Both the position numbers and the translations under genes were made by a program. A stretch of 64,000 bases of DNA from the NCBI RefSeq assembly GCF_030730865.1, contig NZ_JAVALZ010000001.1, forward strand, positions 620,001 through 684,000, in the 5' to 3' direction. This stretch comes from Uliginosibacterium sp. 31-16 (GTDB taxonomy: Bacteria > Pseudomonadota > Gammaproteobacteria > Burkholderiales > Rhodocyclaceae). The number at the start of each line of letters is the position of its first letter. Within the stretch, counting starts at the first letter, position 1. The notes below the pieces were generated by a model. The model searched no databases, was not told where the DNA came from, and saw only the letters and a list, made by a program, of their open reading frames with translations. Shown in pieces: positions 39,047-48,923 of the stretch.

Positions 39047-39376
39047 TCAACCCGCGCTTTCAATACTTTGGCGCTTTGCCGAGTCGTGGCCGTGATCGCC
39101 GGACTTCTCCTTGTGTTTGAGTACTTGCCGATCCAGCTTGTCAGCCAGTGCATCAATGGCCGCGTATAAATCGTCGTTTTCACTTTCCACGTGGATATCC
39201 TTGCCTCGCACGTGCACCGTTACTTCTGCTTTCTGTTTGAGCTTCTGTACCGAGAGGGTTACGTGGGTCGCCGTGACATGATCAAAATGGCGAATCACCC
39301 GATCGAGCTTGGAGGTGACGTACTCACGCAGGGCGGGGGTCACTTCAAGATGATGGCCGGTGATGTTGAGATTCAT
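39047..39376 (-). CDS. hpf: Ribosome hibernation promoting factor (short form)
   Basis: 109 residues. MNLNITGHHLEVTPALREYVTSKLDRV and HVESENDDLYAAIDALADKLDRQV match the HPF/YfiA family, with no long C-terminal dimerisation domain. It binds the 30S subunit and helps form 100S ribosomes in stationary phase. It begins 17 bp after the rpoN stop, the usual rpoN-hpf-ptsN arrangement. AGGAG precedes the ATG. Confidence 0.96.
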   Translation of the reverse strand: MNLNITGHHLEVTPALREYVTSKLDRVIRHFDHVTATHVTLSVQKLKQKAEVTVHVRGKDIHVESENDDLYAAIDALADKLDRQVLKHKEKSGDHGHDSAKRQSIESAG

Positions 39377-39393
39377 AAAGCACTCCTCTCCTG

Positions 39394-40899
39394 TTAAATC
39401 GACTTGCGCTGACTGACCGGCGGAATATTCAGTGACTCCCGGTATTTCGCGATCGTCCGGCGTGCCACCACAATACCCTGCTGGCCCAACAATTCAGCAA
39501 TCCGCGCATCAGACAGGGGTTTTTTCCCGTCTTCCGCGGCAACCAGCTGGCGAATCAGCGCACGTATCGCCGTTGCTGAACATTCTCCACCCGTATCGGT
39601 GGAAACGTGACTGCCGAAAAAGTATTTCAGTTCGAAGACGCCGCGAGCACTTGCCATGTACTTCTGGGTAGTCACCCGCGACACTGTAGACTCATGCAAC
39701 TCCAACTCCTCCGCGATCTCGCGCAGGGTAAGCGGCCGCATGGCCACCTCGCCGTGCTCGAAGAACTGACGCTGCCGATCCACGATTGCCTGTGAAACCC
39801 GCAGGATCGTCTCGAAGCGCTGCTGCACGTTCTTGATCAGCCATTTAGCCTCCTGCAACTGCCCGGACAGTGAACTACTTACGCCCCTGTTCTGTTGAAG
39901 TATATCGGCGTAGACCCGGTGAATCCTGAGTCTTGGCATCGCTTCAGGATTGAGACTCACCATCCAGGAGCCACGATACTTCTTCACGACCACGTCCGGA
40001 ATCACATACCGCGTCTCAACCTGAGCAAAAGACGCTCCTGGCCGTGGGTTAAGGCTGCAGATCAACTCCTGTGCTGCCCGCAGGGCATCATCGTTACACG
40101 ACAGGCGGCGCTTGAGCTTGGCAAAATCCCGCGCAGCCAGCAGCTCAAGATTGCCATCGACGATCAGCATGGCATGGCGTCGCGATTCACTCTCGGGCAG
40201 GTTCTTCAGCTGCAGGAGCAGGCATTCCTGCAGATTGCGGGCACCGATACCCGCCGGGTCCAGATTCTGTACCTGATGCAGAGCGATGCTGAGTTCATCA
40301 AGCTCGACGTCCCATTCCGCCGGAATCAGCGGCAGCAAATCTTCAAGATCCTGCAGCAGCAGACCATCATCATCGAGTGCCTCAACAACCAGCATCACCA
40401 AGGCCCGATCACGATCCTCCAGGGGCATCAGCGCAATCTGCCCCAGCAGGTGATCACGCAGGGATGTCGCTGCCGCCTGAAACTCCTGGAAATCGCTGTC
40501 TTCCCCGTCACCGTTGTTACGTGTCCCGCCTTCACTGCGCCACTCTGCCGCCTCACCGATGTCATCGTCCGAAACGCTGTCGTAGGCTTCGTTGATGCTG
40601 TCCGGCATGTCAGTGACGCTGGGAGTGTCGTGCTCTTCTTCGCTGGAAGACGAGAGGCGCTCACTGGAATACTCTTCGCCGGCGGTTGCCATGCTGAGCT
40701 CTGGCGCATCAGGCAGGGAGGGGCTCGAGCCTTCTTCTTCCTCGCCTCCCTCGCGCTCCAGCATCGGGTTTTCCAGCAGAATGCGCTCGATCTCCTGGTT
40801 GAGTTCGAGCGTGGACAATTGCAGCAATTTGATCGATTGCTGCAATTGCGGCGTCAGGGCCAGTTGCTGAGAGAAACGAAGTTGAAGCGAGGGTTTCAT
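39394..40899 (-). CDS. rpoN: RNA polymerase sigma-54 factor
   Basis: 501 residues. Region I (LRFSQQLALTPQLQQSIKLL) is Gln-rich and binds activator and core polymerase, an acidic region II follows, and the C-terminal RpoN box reads ARRTIAKYRESL, which contacts the -24 element. The helix-turn-helix ELHESTVSRVTTQKYMAS precedes it. It directs nitrogen and other activator-dependent promoters. It starts about 45 bp after lptB. Confidence 0.97.
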   Translation of the reverse strand: MKPSLQLRFSQQLALTPQLQQSIKLLQLSTLELNQEIERILLENPMLEREGGEEEEGSSPSLPDAPELSMATAGEEYSSERLSSSSEEEHDTPSVTDMPDSINEAYDSVSDDDIGEAAEWRSEGGTRNNGDGEDSDFQEFQAAATSLRDHLLGQIALMPLEDRDRALVMLVVEALDDDGLLLQDLEDLLPLIPAEWDVELDELSIALHQVQNLDPAGIGARNLQECLLLQLKNLPESESRRHAMLIVDGNLELLAARDFAKLKRRLSCNDDALRAAQELICSLNPRPGASFAQVETRYVIPDVVVKKYRGSWMVSLNPEAMPRLRIHRVYADILQQNRGVSSSLSGQLQEAKWLIKNVQQRFETILRVSQAIVDRQRQFFEHGEVAMRPLTLREIAEELELHESTVSRVTTQKYMASARGVFELKYFFGSHVSTDTGGECSATAIRALIRQLVAAEDGKKPLSDARIAELLGQQGIVVARRTIAKYRESLNIPPVSQRKSI

Positions 40900-40944
40900 G
40901 CTGTCTGCAAGACCGGCCAGACCCTGCCAGCCCGGAGAAAGAGT

Positions 40945-41667
40945 TTACAAACGGAAATGCTCGCCAAGATAGACCTGACGCACCTGATCATTCTGCACGA
41001 TGTCCTCCGGAGTTCCGCCAGCCAGAACCTCGCCCAGATTGATGATGTAAGCATGATCGCAGATACCCAGTGTTTCGCGCACATTGTGGTCGGTAATCAA
41101 CACTCCGATGCCACGCGCCTTCAGGTAACTGATGATCTTCTGGATATCCAGCACCGCAATCGGGTCTACCCCGGCAAAGGGCTCATCCAGCAGAATCAGG
41201 CGCGGGCGGGTCGCCAGCGCACGCGCAATCTCCACCCGACGACGCTCGCCGCCAGAAAGCGACATGGCGGTTGCCTCACGCAGATGACCGATGTTCAGTT
41301 CGTCGAGGAGTTCATCAAGTCGCCGGTCCTGTTCGGTTTTGCCGAGTTTCTGCAACTCCAGCACGGCCAGAATGTTTTCGGCCACGGTGAGTTTGCGGAA
41401 AACCGAGTTTTCCTGCGGCAGATAGGAGAGCCCCTGGTGGGCACGCTTGTGGATCGGCCAGTGGGTCAGGTCCGTGCCATCCAGATGGATGCTGCCACCA
41501 TCGGCACGCACCAGCCCGACGATCATGTAGAAACAGGTGGTCTTGCCCGCGCCGTTCGGGCCAAGCAAACCGACAACCTCTCCACTGCCCACCTGGAAGG
41601 ACACGTCATGCACAACGGTGCGCGACTTGTAGCGTTTTTTCAGGCTGGTGACCCTAAGCAGACTCAT
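40945..41667 (-). CDS. lptB: LPS export ABC transporter ATP-binding protein LptB
   Basis: 240 residues from ATG 41667 ([19 protein letters not shown]). Walker [14 protein letters not shown]-loop [13 protein letters not shown], signature [15 protein letters not shown], Walker [14 protein letters not shown], and the LptB-typical [12 protein letters not shown]. It powers LPS extraction with LptFGC. It normally follows lptC and lptA, but here it directly follows recX, overlapping by 14 bp; no lptA or lptC is in the window. Confidence 0.95.
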   Translation of the reverse strand: MSLLRVTSLKKRYKSRTVVHDVSFQVGSGEVVGLLGPNGAGKTTCFYMIVGLVRADGGSIHLDGTDLTHWPIHKRAHQGLSYLPQENSVFRKLTVAENILAVLELQKLGKTEQDRRLDELLDELNIGHLREATAMSLSGGERRRVEIARALATRPRLILLDEPFAGVDPIAVLDIQKIISYLKARGIGVLITDHNVRETLGICDHAYIINLGEVLAGGTPEDIVQNDQVRQVYLGEHFRL

Positions 41668-42115
41668 CAAACGGTTCTTTCAACAATTTCCGGATCACAT
41701 CCACCGCAAACCCGCGCGACTGCATGAAACGCGCCTGGCGTCCCCAGTCACTCTGATCCTGCGGCAGCACTCCAAATTTCTTTGCCCACACATCACGGGC
41801 ACGCGTCAGTTCGTCTTCAATCAGACCTTCGCCAAGCGCCGCGGCAGCCACCTCACTGCTCACACCACGCTCTGCCAGCTCACGCCTCAGGCGCTCAATG
41901 CCTACACGTCCGCCTTGCGTGCGTACCCAGCCTTCGGCGAAGCGCTGATCAGACTGGAGACCGGTTTCAGCCATGCGATCCAGCACGGCTTCCACGTCCT
42001 CGCCTTCCTGCGCTTTGGCCTTGAGCTTGCGTCGCAACTCCACCCGCGAATGCTCCCGCATGGAGAGCAAACGCAAGGCGGTGGCCTTTAGCGACGGAAC
42101 GGGCTTCTTGCTCAC
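41654..42115 (-). CDS. recX: Regulatory protein RecX
   Basis: 153 residues of three-helix repeats typical of Rec[43 protein letters not shown] and [10 protein letters not shown]. RecX inhibits RecA filament growth. It starts 9 bp after recA and overlaps lptB. Confidence 0.94.
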   Translation of the reverse strand: MSKKPVPSLKATALRLLSMREHSRVELRRKLKAKAQEGEDVEAVLDRMAETGLQSDQRFAEGWVRTQGGRVGIERLRRELAERGVSSEVAAAALGEGLIEDELTRARDVWAKKFGVLPQDQSDWGRQARFMQSRGFAVDVIRKLLKEPFDESA

Positions 42116-42124
42116 AGGCGGGGC

Positions 42125-43135
42125 TTACTCCGCCTTCACTTGCACGGCAATCACACCCACCGCTTCGCGGATCTTGTTCTCGATCTCCACCGCGATGGCT
42201 GGATTATTGCGCAGGAATTCGCGCGCATTATCCTTGCCCTGGCCAATCTTTTCGCCATTGTAGGCATACCAGGCGCCACTCTTGTCGACGAATTTGTGCT
42301 CTACGCCCATATCGATGACTTCGCCTTCACGCGAAATGCCTTCGCCGTACAGGATATCGAAGTGGGCTTCCTTGAACGGAGGAGCAACCTTGTTCTTGAC
42401 GACCTTGACCTTGGTCTCGGAACCAATGACTTCGTCGCCTTTCTTGATCGTGCCGGTACGGCGGATATCCAGACGCACGGAAGAGTAGAACTTCAGTGCG
42501 TTACCACCGGTGGTGGTTTCCGGGTTGCCGAACATCACCCCGATCTTCATGCGGATCTGGTTGATGAAGATGACCAGGGTATTGGTACGCTTGATATTGG
42601 CGGTAAGCTTGCGCAGTGCCTGACTCATCAGACGTGCCTGCAGACCAGGCAGCTGGTCGCCCATCTCACCTTCGATTTCCGCGCGCGGCGTCAGTGCGGC
42701 AACCGAGTCGACCACCACCACATCAATCCCGCCGGAACGCACCAGCATGTCGGCGATTTCCAGAGCCTGCTCGCCGGTATCCGGCTGCGACACCAGCAGA
42801 TCCGATACGTTCACACCCAGCTTCTGGGCATATCCCACGTCCAGTGCGTGCTCTGCATCGATGAACGCTGCCGTACCGCCCATTTTCTGCATCTCGGCAA
42901 CCACCTGCAGGGTCAGGGTTGTCTTGCCAGAGGACTCCGGACCGTAAATCTCAACCACACGCCCACGCGGCAGGCCGCCGATACCCAGTGCGATGTCCAG
43001 ACCCAGCGAACCGGTCGACACCGATTCGATGGCCTCCACCTCGCCATCGCCCAGGCGCATGACGGAGCCCTTGCCGAACTGCTTCTCGATTTGTGCCAGT
43101 GCAGCGGCGAGCGCTTTGGCTTTGTTGTCGTCCAT
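42125..43135 (-). CDS. recA: DNA recombinase RecA
   Basis: 336 residues from ATG 43135 ([13 protein letters not shown]). Walker [31 protein letters not shown], the L2 loop region [26 protein letters not shown] and an acidic-light C-terminus. It drives homologous recombination and cleavage of LexA. A LexA-like site overlaps its promoter. Confidence 0.98.
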   Translation of the reverse strand: MDDNKAKALAAALAQIEKQFGKGSVMRLGDGEVEAIESVSTGSLGLDIALGIGGLPRGRVVEIYGPESSGKTTLTLQVVAEMQKMGGTAAFIDAEHALDVGYAQKLGVNVSDLLVSQPDTGEQALEIADMLVRSGGIDVVVVDSVAALTPRAEIEGEMGDQLPGLQARLMSQALRKLTANIKRTNTLVIFINQIRMKIGVMFGNPETTTGGNALKFYSSVRLDIRRTGTIKKGDEVIGSETKVKVVKNKVAPPFKEAHFDILYGEGISREGEVIDMGVEHKFVDKSGAWYAYNGEKIGQGKDNAREFLRNNPAIAVEIENKIREAVGVIAVQVKAE

Positions 43136-43224
43136 GGATAACCTCACTGAATGGTCGGAATGATTATGGCACAGAGCTTGCTGCAACGCGTTTGCGGCTT
43201 GCCCGCAGGCTCTGCGTTAATTAC

Positions 43225-43240
43225 TGTACAAATATACACC
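43225..43240 (-). promoter_or_regulatory. recA: LexA (SOS) box of recA
   Basis: CTGT-ACAAATAT-ACAC fits the CTGT-N8-ACAG consensus with one mismatch. It sits on the likely -10 element of recA. Confidence 0.75.
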
Positions 43241-43259
43241 ATCTTTACTTTGGCGCAAG
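43232..43259 (-). promoter_or_regulatory. recA: recA promoter
   Basis: On the minus strand, -35 TTGCGC (43254-43259), 16 bp, -10 TATATT (43232-43237). The -10 is inside the LexA box, which explains repression. Confidence 0.6.
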
Positions 43260-43464
43260 AAGGACGCAACAGACACTCCGCATTCAAACTCAAACCCACA
43301 TCCAGAACGCCCCTATGCCATGCCGAATTCTTCACATTTCCGGGTTAAGGTGGGTAAAGCCTCTTGGCGCGATAGCGTGCATGCAGGATGATTCGCTTCC
43401 GCTGCTCCGTCTCCTGACCATCCATAGCCATGGCGCCTCTGCGGATAACGCCGAGTCGAGTTTG

Positions 43465-44772
43465 ATGCCCCGCTACACGCTTGCCCTGTTGCTTTCCGCT
43501 GTATGCCTGTTGCTGTCAGCCTGCCAGAACAAGAACTCCCCTGCCGGCCCTGAGGCGTCGGCCCCCGCCAGCGGCGAATCCCGGCCTGCGGCAGAGGCCA
43601 AAGGCAATGCCGGGCGCGGCAACCGGCCGCAAATTGTCACCACCACCACCAGCCGGATCGAGAACGTCCCCTTGCTGCTCGAAGCGCAAGGCAATGTGCT
43701 GGCGCTCGACGAGGTGGATGTGCGCCCGCAGAAGAGCGGCATGATCACCCAGATTCATTTCAAGGAAGGCGACGAAGTCCGCAAGGGACAGTTGCTCTTC
43801 TCGCTGGACGCCCGTGACGATGAGGCCAATGTGGGCAAGGCAGCCGCAGGTGTGGCCAGTGCCGAAGCCGCGCTGAGCATTGCGCAGCGTGATCTGAAAC
43901 GCAGCCAGGAACTCTCGGACAAGAATTTCATTGCGCCTTCCGCGCTGGACACCACGCGCAGCAAGGCTGACACGGCCATCGCCAATCTCACGCAAGCCCG
44001 CGCTGCGCTGGAGCAGGCCAGGGTCAGCCAGTCCTACACCCGTATCCATGCGCCTTTCGATGGGCGCGCTGGCCTGATCAACGTGCGCCCGGGCAGTCTG
44101 GTCACCTCGACCTCCACCGCCGGATCACTGGTCAAGCTCACCCGCATGAACCCGATCGGCGTCACCTTCTCGTTGCCGGAACGCGATGTTCCTGCCCTGC
44201 TCGACGCCATGCGCAAGGGGCCGGTCAAGCTCAGCGCCAGCACGAGCAGTCAGGACAAGCTGCCGGGCGAAGTGATCTTCGTCGACAGCAATGTGGATCG
44301 CGCTTCGGGCACGCTGCTGGTCAAGGCGAAGCTGGACAACAGCAAACGCAGCGTGTGGCCCGGCCAGTACGTCTCGGTGAAGGTGGAAGCCGGCAGCATT
44401 CCGGACGCCACCGTGCTGCCCGCCCAGGCAGTGATCAACGGCCCGAACGGCCGCCTTGTCTACGTCATCGACGAAGAAAGCACGGCACAGGCCAAGCCGG
44501 TCGAGCTGCTGCGCATTGCCAGCGAGAAGGCGGTAATCAAAGGCTTGCCGGCAGGCGTCAAGGTGGTTCTGGAAGGCGGCCAGAACCTGCGCCCGGGCAG
44601 CAAGGTCACGGAAGCGAAAAGCGGTGACAAGGGAGAAAGCCGTGGCAAGCGGGGTGGGAAGCCCGTCTCCGGAGAGGCAGCCCGCGAAGCCGCTTCCAGC
44701 GCAGCTCCGCAGGCAGGCATACCGCAGAACAAGGCTGCAGGCGGCTCTTCAGGCAAGGCTGCTGCACAATGA
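43465..44772 (+). CDS. RND efflux periplasmic adaptor (membrane fusion lipoprotein)
   Basis: 435 residues from ATG 43465. A lipoprotein signal (LLLSAVCLLLSAC) leads to the HlyD/AcrA fold: a barrel-sandwich half EVDVRPQKSGMITQIHFKEGDEVRKGQLLF, a helical hairpin with KRSQELSDKNFIAPSALD, then YTRIHAPFDGRAGLINVRPG. The C-terminal tail is a low-complexity Gly/Ala/Ser/Lys run (from about residue 385). It links the RND pump at 44769 to an outer-membrane channel. The start of the pump gene overlaps its stop (ATGA). No outer-membrane factor gene is adjacent. Confidence 0.92.
   Translation: MPRYTLALLLSAVCLLLSACQNKNSPAGPEASAPASGESRPAAEAKGNAGRGNRPQIVTTTTSRIENVPLLLEAQGNVLALDEVDVRPQKSGMITQIHFKEGDEVRKGQLLFSLDARDDEANVGKAAAGVASAEAALSIAQRDLKRSQELSDKNFIAPSALDTTRSKADTAIANLTQARAALEQARVSQSYTRIHAPFDGRAGLINVRPGSLVTSTSTAGSLVKLTRMNPIGVTFSLPERDVPALLDAMRKGPVKLSASTSSQDKLPGEVIFVDSNVDRASGTLLVKAKLDNSKRSVWPGQYVSVKVEAGSIPDATVLPAQAVINGPNGRLVYVIDEESTAQAKPVELLRIASEKAVIKGLPAGVKVVLEGGQNLRPGSKVTEAKSGDKGESRGKRGGKPVSGEAAREAASSAAPQAGIPQNKAAGGSSGKAAAQ
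44738..44757 (-). repeat. Repeat-family sequence inside the adaptor's C-terminal tail
   Basis: GGCGGCTCTTCAGGCAAGGC, reverse complement of GCCTTGCCTGAAGAGCCGCC, lies in frame in the adaptor gene. Upstream, CGCTTCCAGCGCAGCTC resembles the loop of the copy at 20968. Confidence 0.4.
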
Positions 44773-47700
44773 AGTTCACGGAACAGAGTATCCACCGCCC
44801 GGTCGCCACCACCCTGCTGTGGTTGGCAGTGATGCTCGGCGGCATCGCTGCGTGGTTCAAGCTACCCATCGCAGCCCTGCCCTCGTTCAACCAGCCGATC
44901 ATCGAAGTCAGCGCCAGCCTGCCCGGCGCCAATCCGGAGACCATGGCGAACTCGGTCGCCACCATCCTCGAACGGCAATTCTCGACGATTGCCGGTCTGA
45001 AGATGATGACCTCGACGAGCCAGCTCGGCAGCACCCGCATCACGCTGGAGTTCATTCCCTCGCTGGACATCAATGCCGCGGCCGTCGACGTGCAGGCTGC
45101 GCTGCTGCGTGCCAATCGCCAGCTGCCGAAGGACATGACCAATCCGCCGAGTTACCGCAAGGTCAATCCTGCGGACGACCCGGTGCTGTTCATCACGCTG
45201 GATTCGCCTTCGCTGTCACTGGACCAGCTCAACGATTTCGCCGACAACCTGATTTCGCCCACGTTGGCAACCCTCGAAGGCGTCGCCCAGGTGAGCATCA
45301 ACGGGCAGAAGCGCTACGCCGTGCGTGTCACGGTGGACCCGGCCAAACTTGCTGCGCGTGACTTGTCCATCGGTGAGCTGTCGACGGCACTGGCCGCCGC
45401 CAACTCCAACACCCCGATGGGTTCGCTCGAAGGCAAACGTCAGACGCTGGTCATCACCGCCAATGACCAGCTCATGAACGCCGCCGATTTCGCGCGCATG
45501 ATCGTGGCCAACAAGAACGGCCAGCCGGTGCGCCTCGCCGATGTGGCCGAAGTCATCGACAGCGTGGAGAACATCAAGAACGCGGCCTGGGTGAACGGCA
45601 AGCGCGGCATCAATCTGCAGGTGCTGCGCCAGCCCAGTGCCAATACGGTTGCCGTGGTGGATGCCGTGCGCGCAGCGATTCCGAAACTGCAGGCCCAGCT
45701 GCCCGCCTCGGTCGACATCAACATCCTCAACGACCGCTCGATCTCGATCCGCGACTCCATTCACGACGTCAACCTCACCATGCTGCTGACCGTGGCGCTG
45801 GTGATGCTGGTGATCCTGATGTTCCTGCGCCGGATCTCCGCCACCCTGATTCCGTCGGTCTCGCTGCCCGCTTCGGTACTCGGCACTTTCGGCTTGATGC
45901 TGTGGTTCGGCTACAGCCTCGACAACATCTCGCTGATGGGCCTGACGATTGCCGTCGGTCTCGTCGTGGATGACGCCATCGTGGTGCTGGAAAACATCGT
46001 GCGTCACATCGAGAACGGCGTGAAGCCTTTCCCGGCGGCCGTGCGCGGCGTACGCGAAGTGGGTTTCACGGTGATCTCGATCTCGGTGTCGCTGATCGCC
46101 GTGTTCATCCCGATCTTCTTCATGCCCGGCACCATCGGCCTGATGTTCCACGAGTTCGCCGTGGTCGTCACCCTGGCCATCTCGGTGTCAGCCGTCGCTG
46201 CGCTGACCATCATCCCGATGCTGGCTGCGCGCTTCATCCACCATCACCCGGACGAAGCCGAGCATGCCCCCGCCTGGAGCCGCGCCTTCGAGCGCGGTTT
46301 CAATGCCGTGCTCGACGCCTACACCCACAGCCTAGGCTGGACCCTCAAGCACCGCTGGCTGATGCTGCTGCTGGCGCTGGTGACCTGCATCGCCACCGTC
46401 GCGCTCTACCAGATCATGCCCAAGGGTTTCTTCCCCGAGGAAGACATCGGCCAGGTCCGCGCACCGATCACCGCGGCACAGGATATTTCCTGGCCGGCGA
46501 TGCGCGAACTGACCATGAAGATCGACGACAGGATCCGCCAGAACCCGAATGTGCTCGATGTCGTCTCCAATGCCGGCGGCAACAACCGCGCCTTCATCTT
46601 CATCACTCTCAAGCCGCAGAAAGAGCGCGCGAAGATGAAAGACGTACTGGAGTCACTGCGCAAGGACACTGCGGACATTCCCGGCGCACAGATATCCTTC
46701 TCGGCGATCCAGAATCTGCGCATCGGCGGCCGCAGCTCGAACGCGCGCTTCCAGTACACCCTGCAATCGGTCGACTACGACCTGGTCGCCAACTGGGCCG
46801 AACAGATGCAGCGCAAGCTGCGCGAGTCGCCGCTGCTCAAGGACATCAACTCTGATGCCGAACGCCGCGCGGTGCAGGCCAAGCTGATCATCGACCGCGA
46901 TCAGGCGCTGGCGCTGGGCGTGGACATGCAGAGCCTGCGCAATGTGCTGAATGCCTCTTTCGGCGAACGTCAGGTCACGACCATCTACGCCCCGCAGGAC
47001 AACTTCCCCGTCATCCTGCAATGGGCCGAAGCCTTCCGCGCCGACGAAGGCGGCATGGAATTCCTGCGCGTACGCTCGAAGACCGGCCAGCTCGTACCGG
47101 TGACCGCCTTCTCGCGCATGGAGCGGGCCGCCGTGAACAATTCGGTGAACCATCAGGGGCAGATCGCAGCAGTCACGCTGTCATTCAACCTCGCGCCCGA
47201 CGTGACCCTGTCGCAAGCCATCGACGAAGTGAAGAAGATCAAGGGCGAGATGGCCATGCCCGCCAACGTCTTCGGCTCCTTCGCCGGCGACGCAGCGGTC
47301 TATCAGGAATCCCAAACCAGCCAGCTATGGCTGATCCTGATCGCCATCGCAGTGATCTACGTGGTGCTCGGCGTACTCTATGAGAGCTGGATCCACCCGA
47401 TCACCATCCTGGCCGGCATTCCTTCGGCGGCCGTCGGTGCGCTGCTCTCGCTGCAACTCGCCGGGCTGGAGCTGACCTTCATCGCCATGGTCGGCATCCT
47501 GCTGCTGATCGGCATCGTGAAGAAGAACGCCATCATGATGATCGACTTCGCGCTCGAAGCGCAGCGCAAGGAGCACATGTCGCCGCACGACGCCATTCGC
47601 GCCGCCAGCCGCCTGCGTTTCCGCCCGATCATGATGACCACCCTGGCCGCCATCATGGGCGCCCTGCCCATCGCGCTGGGTATCGGCGCCGGCGCCGAGC

Positions 47701-47843
47701 TCCGCCAGCCGATGGGTGTGGCGATTGTCGGTGGCCTGATCTTCTCGCAGATGATCACGCTCTACGTCACTCCGGCGCTGTATCTGTCGTTTGACTGGTT
47801 GCAGCACAGGCTTGGGCTGGTCAAAGACACGCCCAAGCACTGA
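44769..47843 (+). CDS. RND multidrug efflux transporter (HAE1 family)
   Basis: 1024 residues. MKFTEQSIHRPVATTLLWLAVML begins TM1. The proton-relay stretch GLVVDDAIVVLENIVRHIENG (TM4 Asp-Asp) and the duplicated half starting near residue 515 with a second GIVKKNAIMMIDFALEAQR are typical of AcrB/MexB/MdtBC-like pumps. It exports amphiphilic drugs or metabolites with its lipoprotein adaptor. Substrates cannot be inferred. It is co-transcribed with the adaptor. Confidence 0.94.
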   Translation: MKFTEQSIHRPVATTLLWLAVMLGGIAAWFKLPIAALPSFNQPIIEVSASLPGANPETMANSVATILERQFSTIAGLKMMTSTSQLGSTRITLEFIPSLDINAAAVDVQAALLRANRQLPKDMTNPPSYRKVNPADDPVLFITLDSPSLSLDQLNDFADNLISPTLATLEGVAQVSINGQKRYAVRVTVDPAKLAARDLSIGELSTALAAANSNTPMGSLEGKRQTLVITANDQLMNAADFARMIVANKNGQPVRLADVAEVIDSVENIKNAAWVNGKRGINLQVLRQPSANTVAVVDAVRAAIPKLQAQLPASVDINILNDRSISIRDSIHDVNLTMLLTVALVMLVILMFLRRISATLIPSVSLPASVLGTFGLMLWFGYSLDNISLMGLTIAVGLVVDDAIVVLENIVRHIENGVKPFPAAVRGVREVGFTVISISVSLIAVFIPIFFMPGTIGLMFHEFAVVVTLAISVSAVAALTIIPMLAARFIHHHPDEAEHAPAWSRAFERGFNAVLDAYTHSLGWTLKHRWLMLLLALVTCIATVALYQIMPKGFFPEEDIGQVRAPITAAQDISWPAMRELTMKIDDRIRQNPNVLDVVSNAGGNNRAFIFITLKPQKERAKMKDVLESLRKDTADIPGAQISFSAIQNLRIGGRSSNARFQYTLQSVDYDLVANWAEQMQRKLRESPLLKDINSDAERRAVQAKLIIDRDQALALGVDMQSLRNVLNASFGERQVTTIYAPQDNFPVILQWAEAFRADEGGMEFLRVRSKTGQLVPVTAFSRMERAAVNNSVNHQGQIAAVTLSFNLAPDVTLSQAIDEVKKIKGEMAMPANVFGSFAGDAAVYQESQTSQLWLILIAIAVIYVVLGVLYESWIHPITILAGIPSAAVGALLSLQLAGLELTFIAMVGILLLIGIVKKNAIMMIDFALEAQRKEHMSPHDAIRAASRLRFRPIMMTTLAAIMGALPIALGIGAGAELRQPMGVAIVGGLIFSQMITLYVTPALYLSFDWLQHRLGLVKDTPKH

Positions 47844-47930
47844 GCCGAAGAGCCGCGTCTGGCAAGCCTCTTCAGCACGGTCGCCTGAAGATGCCCGCCC
47901 CGCGCGGCTCTTCAGGCAGCCCGCCGCAAA
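47844..47930. repeat. Compound intergenic repeat, inverted copies
   Basis: CCGAAGAGCCGCG (47845-47857) and CGCGGCTCTTCAGG (47903-47916) are inverted copies. Between them lie CCTCTTCAGC and GCCTGAAGATGCCCGCC. It is the largest cluster of the family here, just after the RND pump stop. Confidence 0.75.
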
Positions 47931-47980
47931 CCCTCGCGGCGTGGGACAATCCGGCCTGATTTCCTGAAAGCACCGAAATA

Positions 47981-48919
47981 ATGGCCATCCAGTGGTTCCC
48001 CGGACACATGACTTCCGCCCGCAAGAAAGCCGGCGAAGCCATGGAAAACATCGACGTCGTGATCGAGGTCGTCGACGCACGCCTGCCCGCTGCGAGCTGC
48101 AACCCGATGATTCAGGAGCTGCGTGCGCATCGCCAGCGCCCCTGCCTGAAGATCCTCAACAAGGCCGATCTGGCCGACCCGGCGGCCACCCAGGCCTGGC
48201 TCGACTACTTCAACCGTCAGCCCGGCGTGAAGGCGGTGGCCCTGTCGTGCAAAAAAGCCAGCGACGTGGCCCGCGTGCCCGGCCTGTGCCGCCCGCTGGC
48301 ACCGCACCGCAACGACAACGTCAAACCTTTGCGCATGATGATCATGGGTATCCCCAACGTCGGCAAATCCACGCTGATGAACGCGCTCCTCGGCCGCAAG
48401 CTTTCGGCAGTGGGCGACGAACCGGCAGTGACCAAATCGCAGGTGCGCGGCGAGATCGACCTGCGCCATGTGCTGGTCGACACCCCGGGCATGATGTGGC
48501 CGAAGATTGCTTACGACAGCGACGGCTACATGCTCGCCGCCAGCCACGCCATCGGTCGCAACGCGGTGATCGACGAAGAAGTTGCCACCTTCCTCGCCAA
48601 TCTGCTGCTCGCCCGCTACCCGACGCACCTGACCGAGCGCTACGGCTTCGATATCAAAGGCATGGATGGCGTTGCCGTGATCGAAGCCGTCGCCAAGCGC
48701 CGCGCCATGCGCCTGAAAGGCGGCGGGCTGGATCTGGAGAAAGCCGCGCTGGTCTTCCTGCAGGATTACCGCGACGGCAAGCTCGGCCGTGTCAGCCTGG
48801 AAACCCCGGAAACGCGCGACGCCATGCTCGCCGAGCACGCCCGCCTGCTGGAGCTGCGCAAGCAGGAAGGACCGCGCGCGGATGCCCCGTTGCCCGCAGA
48901 GCCTCCGACCGACGAGTAA
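47981..48919 (+). CDS. ylqF: Ribosome biogenesis GTPase YlqF/RbgA
   Basis: 312 residues. The circularly permuted GTPase order is visible: NKADLADP (G4) comes first, then GIPNVGKSTLMNALLG (G1) and DTPGMMWP (G3). It opens with WFPGHMTSARKKA, the family start. RbgA assists late 50S assembly. The start is ATG 47981. A small membrane protein follows four bases after the stop. Confidence 0.93.
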   Translation: MAIQWFPGHMTSARKKAGEAMENIDVVIEVVDARLPAASCNPMIQELRAHRQRPCLKILNKADLADPAATQAWLDYFNRQPGVKAVALSCKKASDVARVPGLCRPLAPHRNDNVKPLRMMIMGIPNVGKSTLMNALLGRKLSAVGDEPAVTKSQVRGEIDLRHVLVDTPGMMWPKIAYDSDGYMLAASHAIGRNAVIDEEVATFLANLLLARYPTHLTERYGFDIKGMDGVAVIEAVAKRRAMRLKGGGLDLEKAALVFLQDYRDGKLGRVSLETPETRDAMLAEHARLLELRKQEGPRADAPLPAEPPTDE

Positions 48920-48923
48920 ACGG

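Larger units (their letters stand above)
43136..43464. other. Divergent intergenic region recA / RND adaptor
   Basis: About 330 bp. It contains the recA promoter and LexA-like site at 43225-43259. I see no clear promoter for the RND adaptor gene and no other gene. Confidence 0.5.

Noticed and set aside
39895-41727. 610-codon plus-strand open frame
   Set aside because: Opposite rpoN and lptB, no domain pattern.
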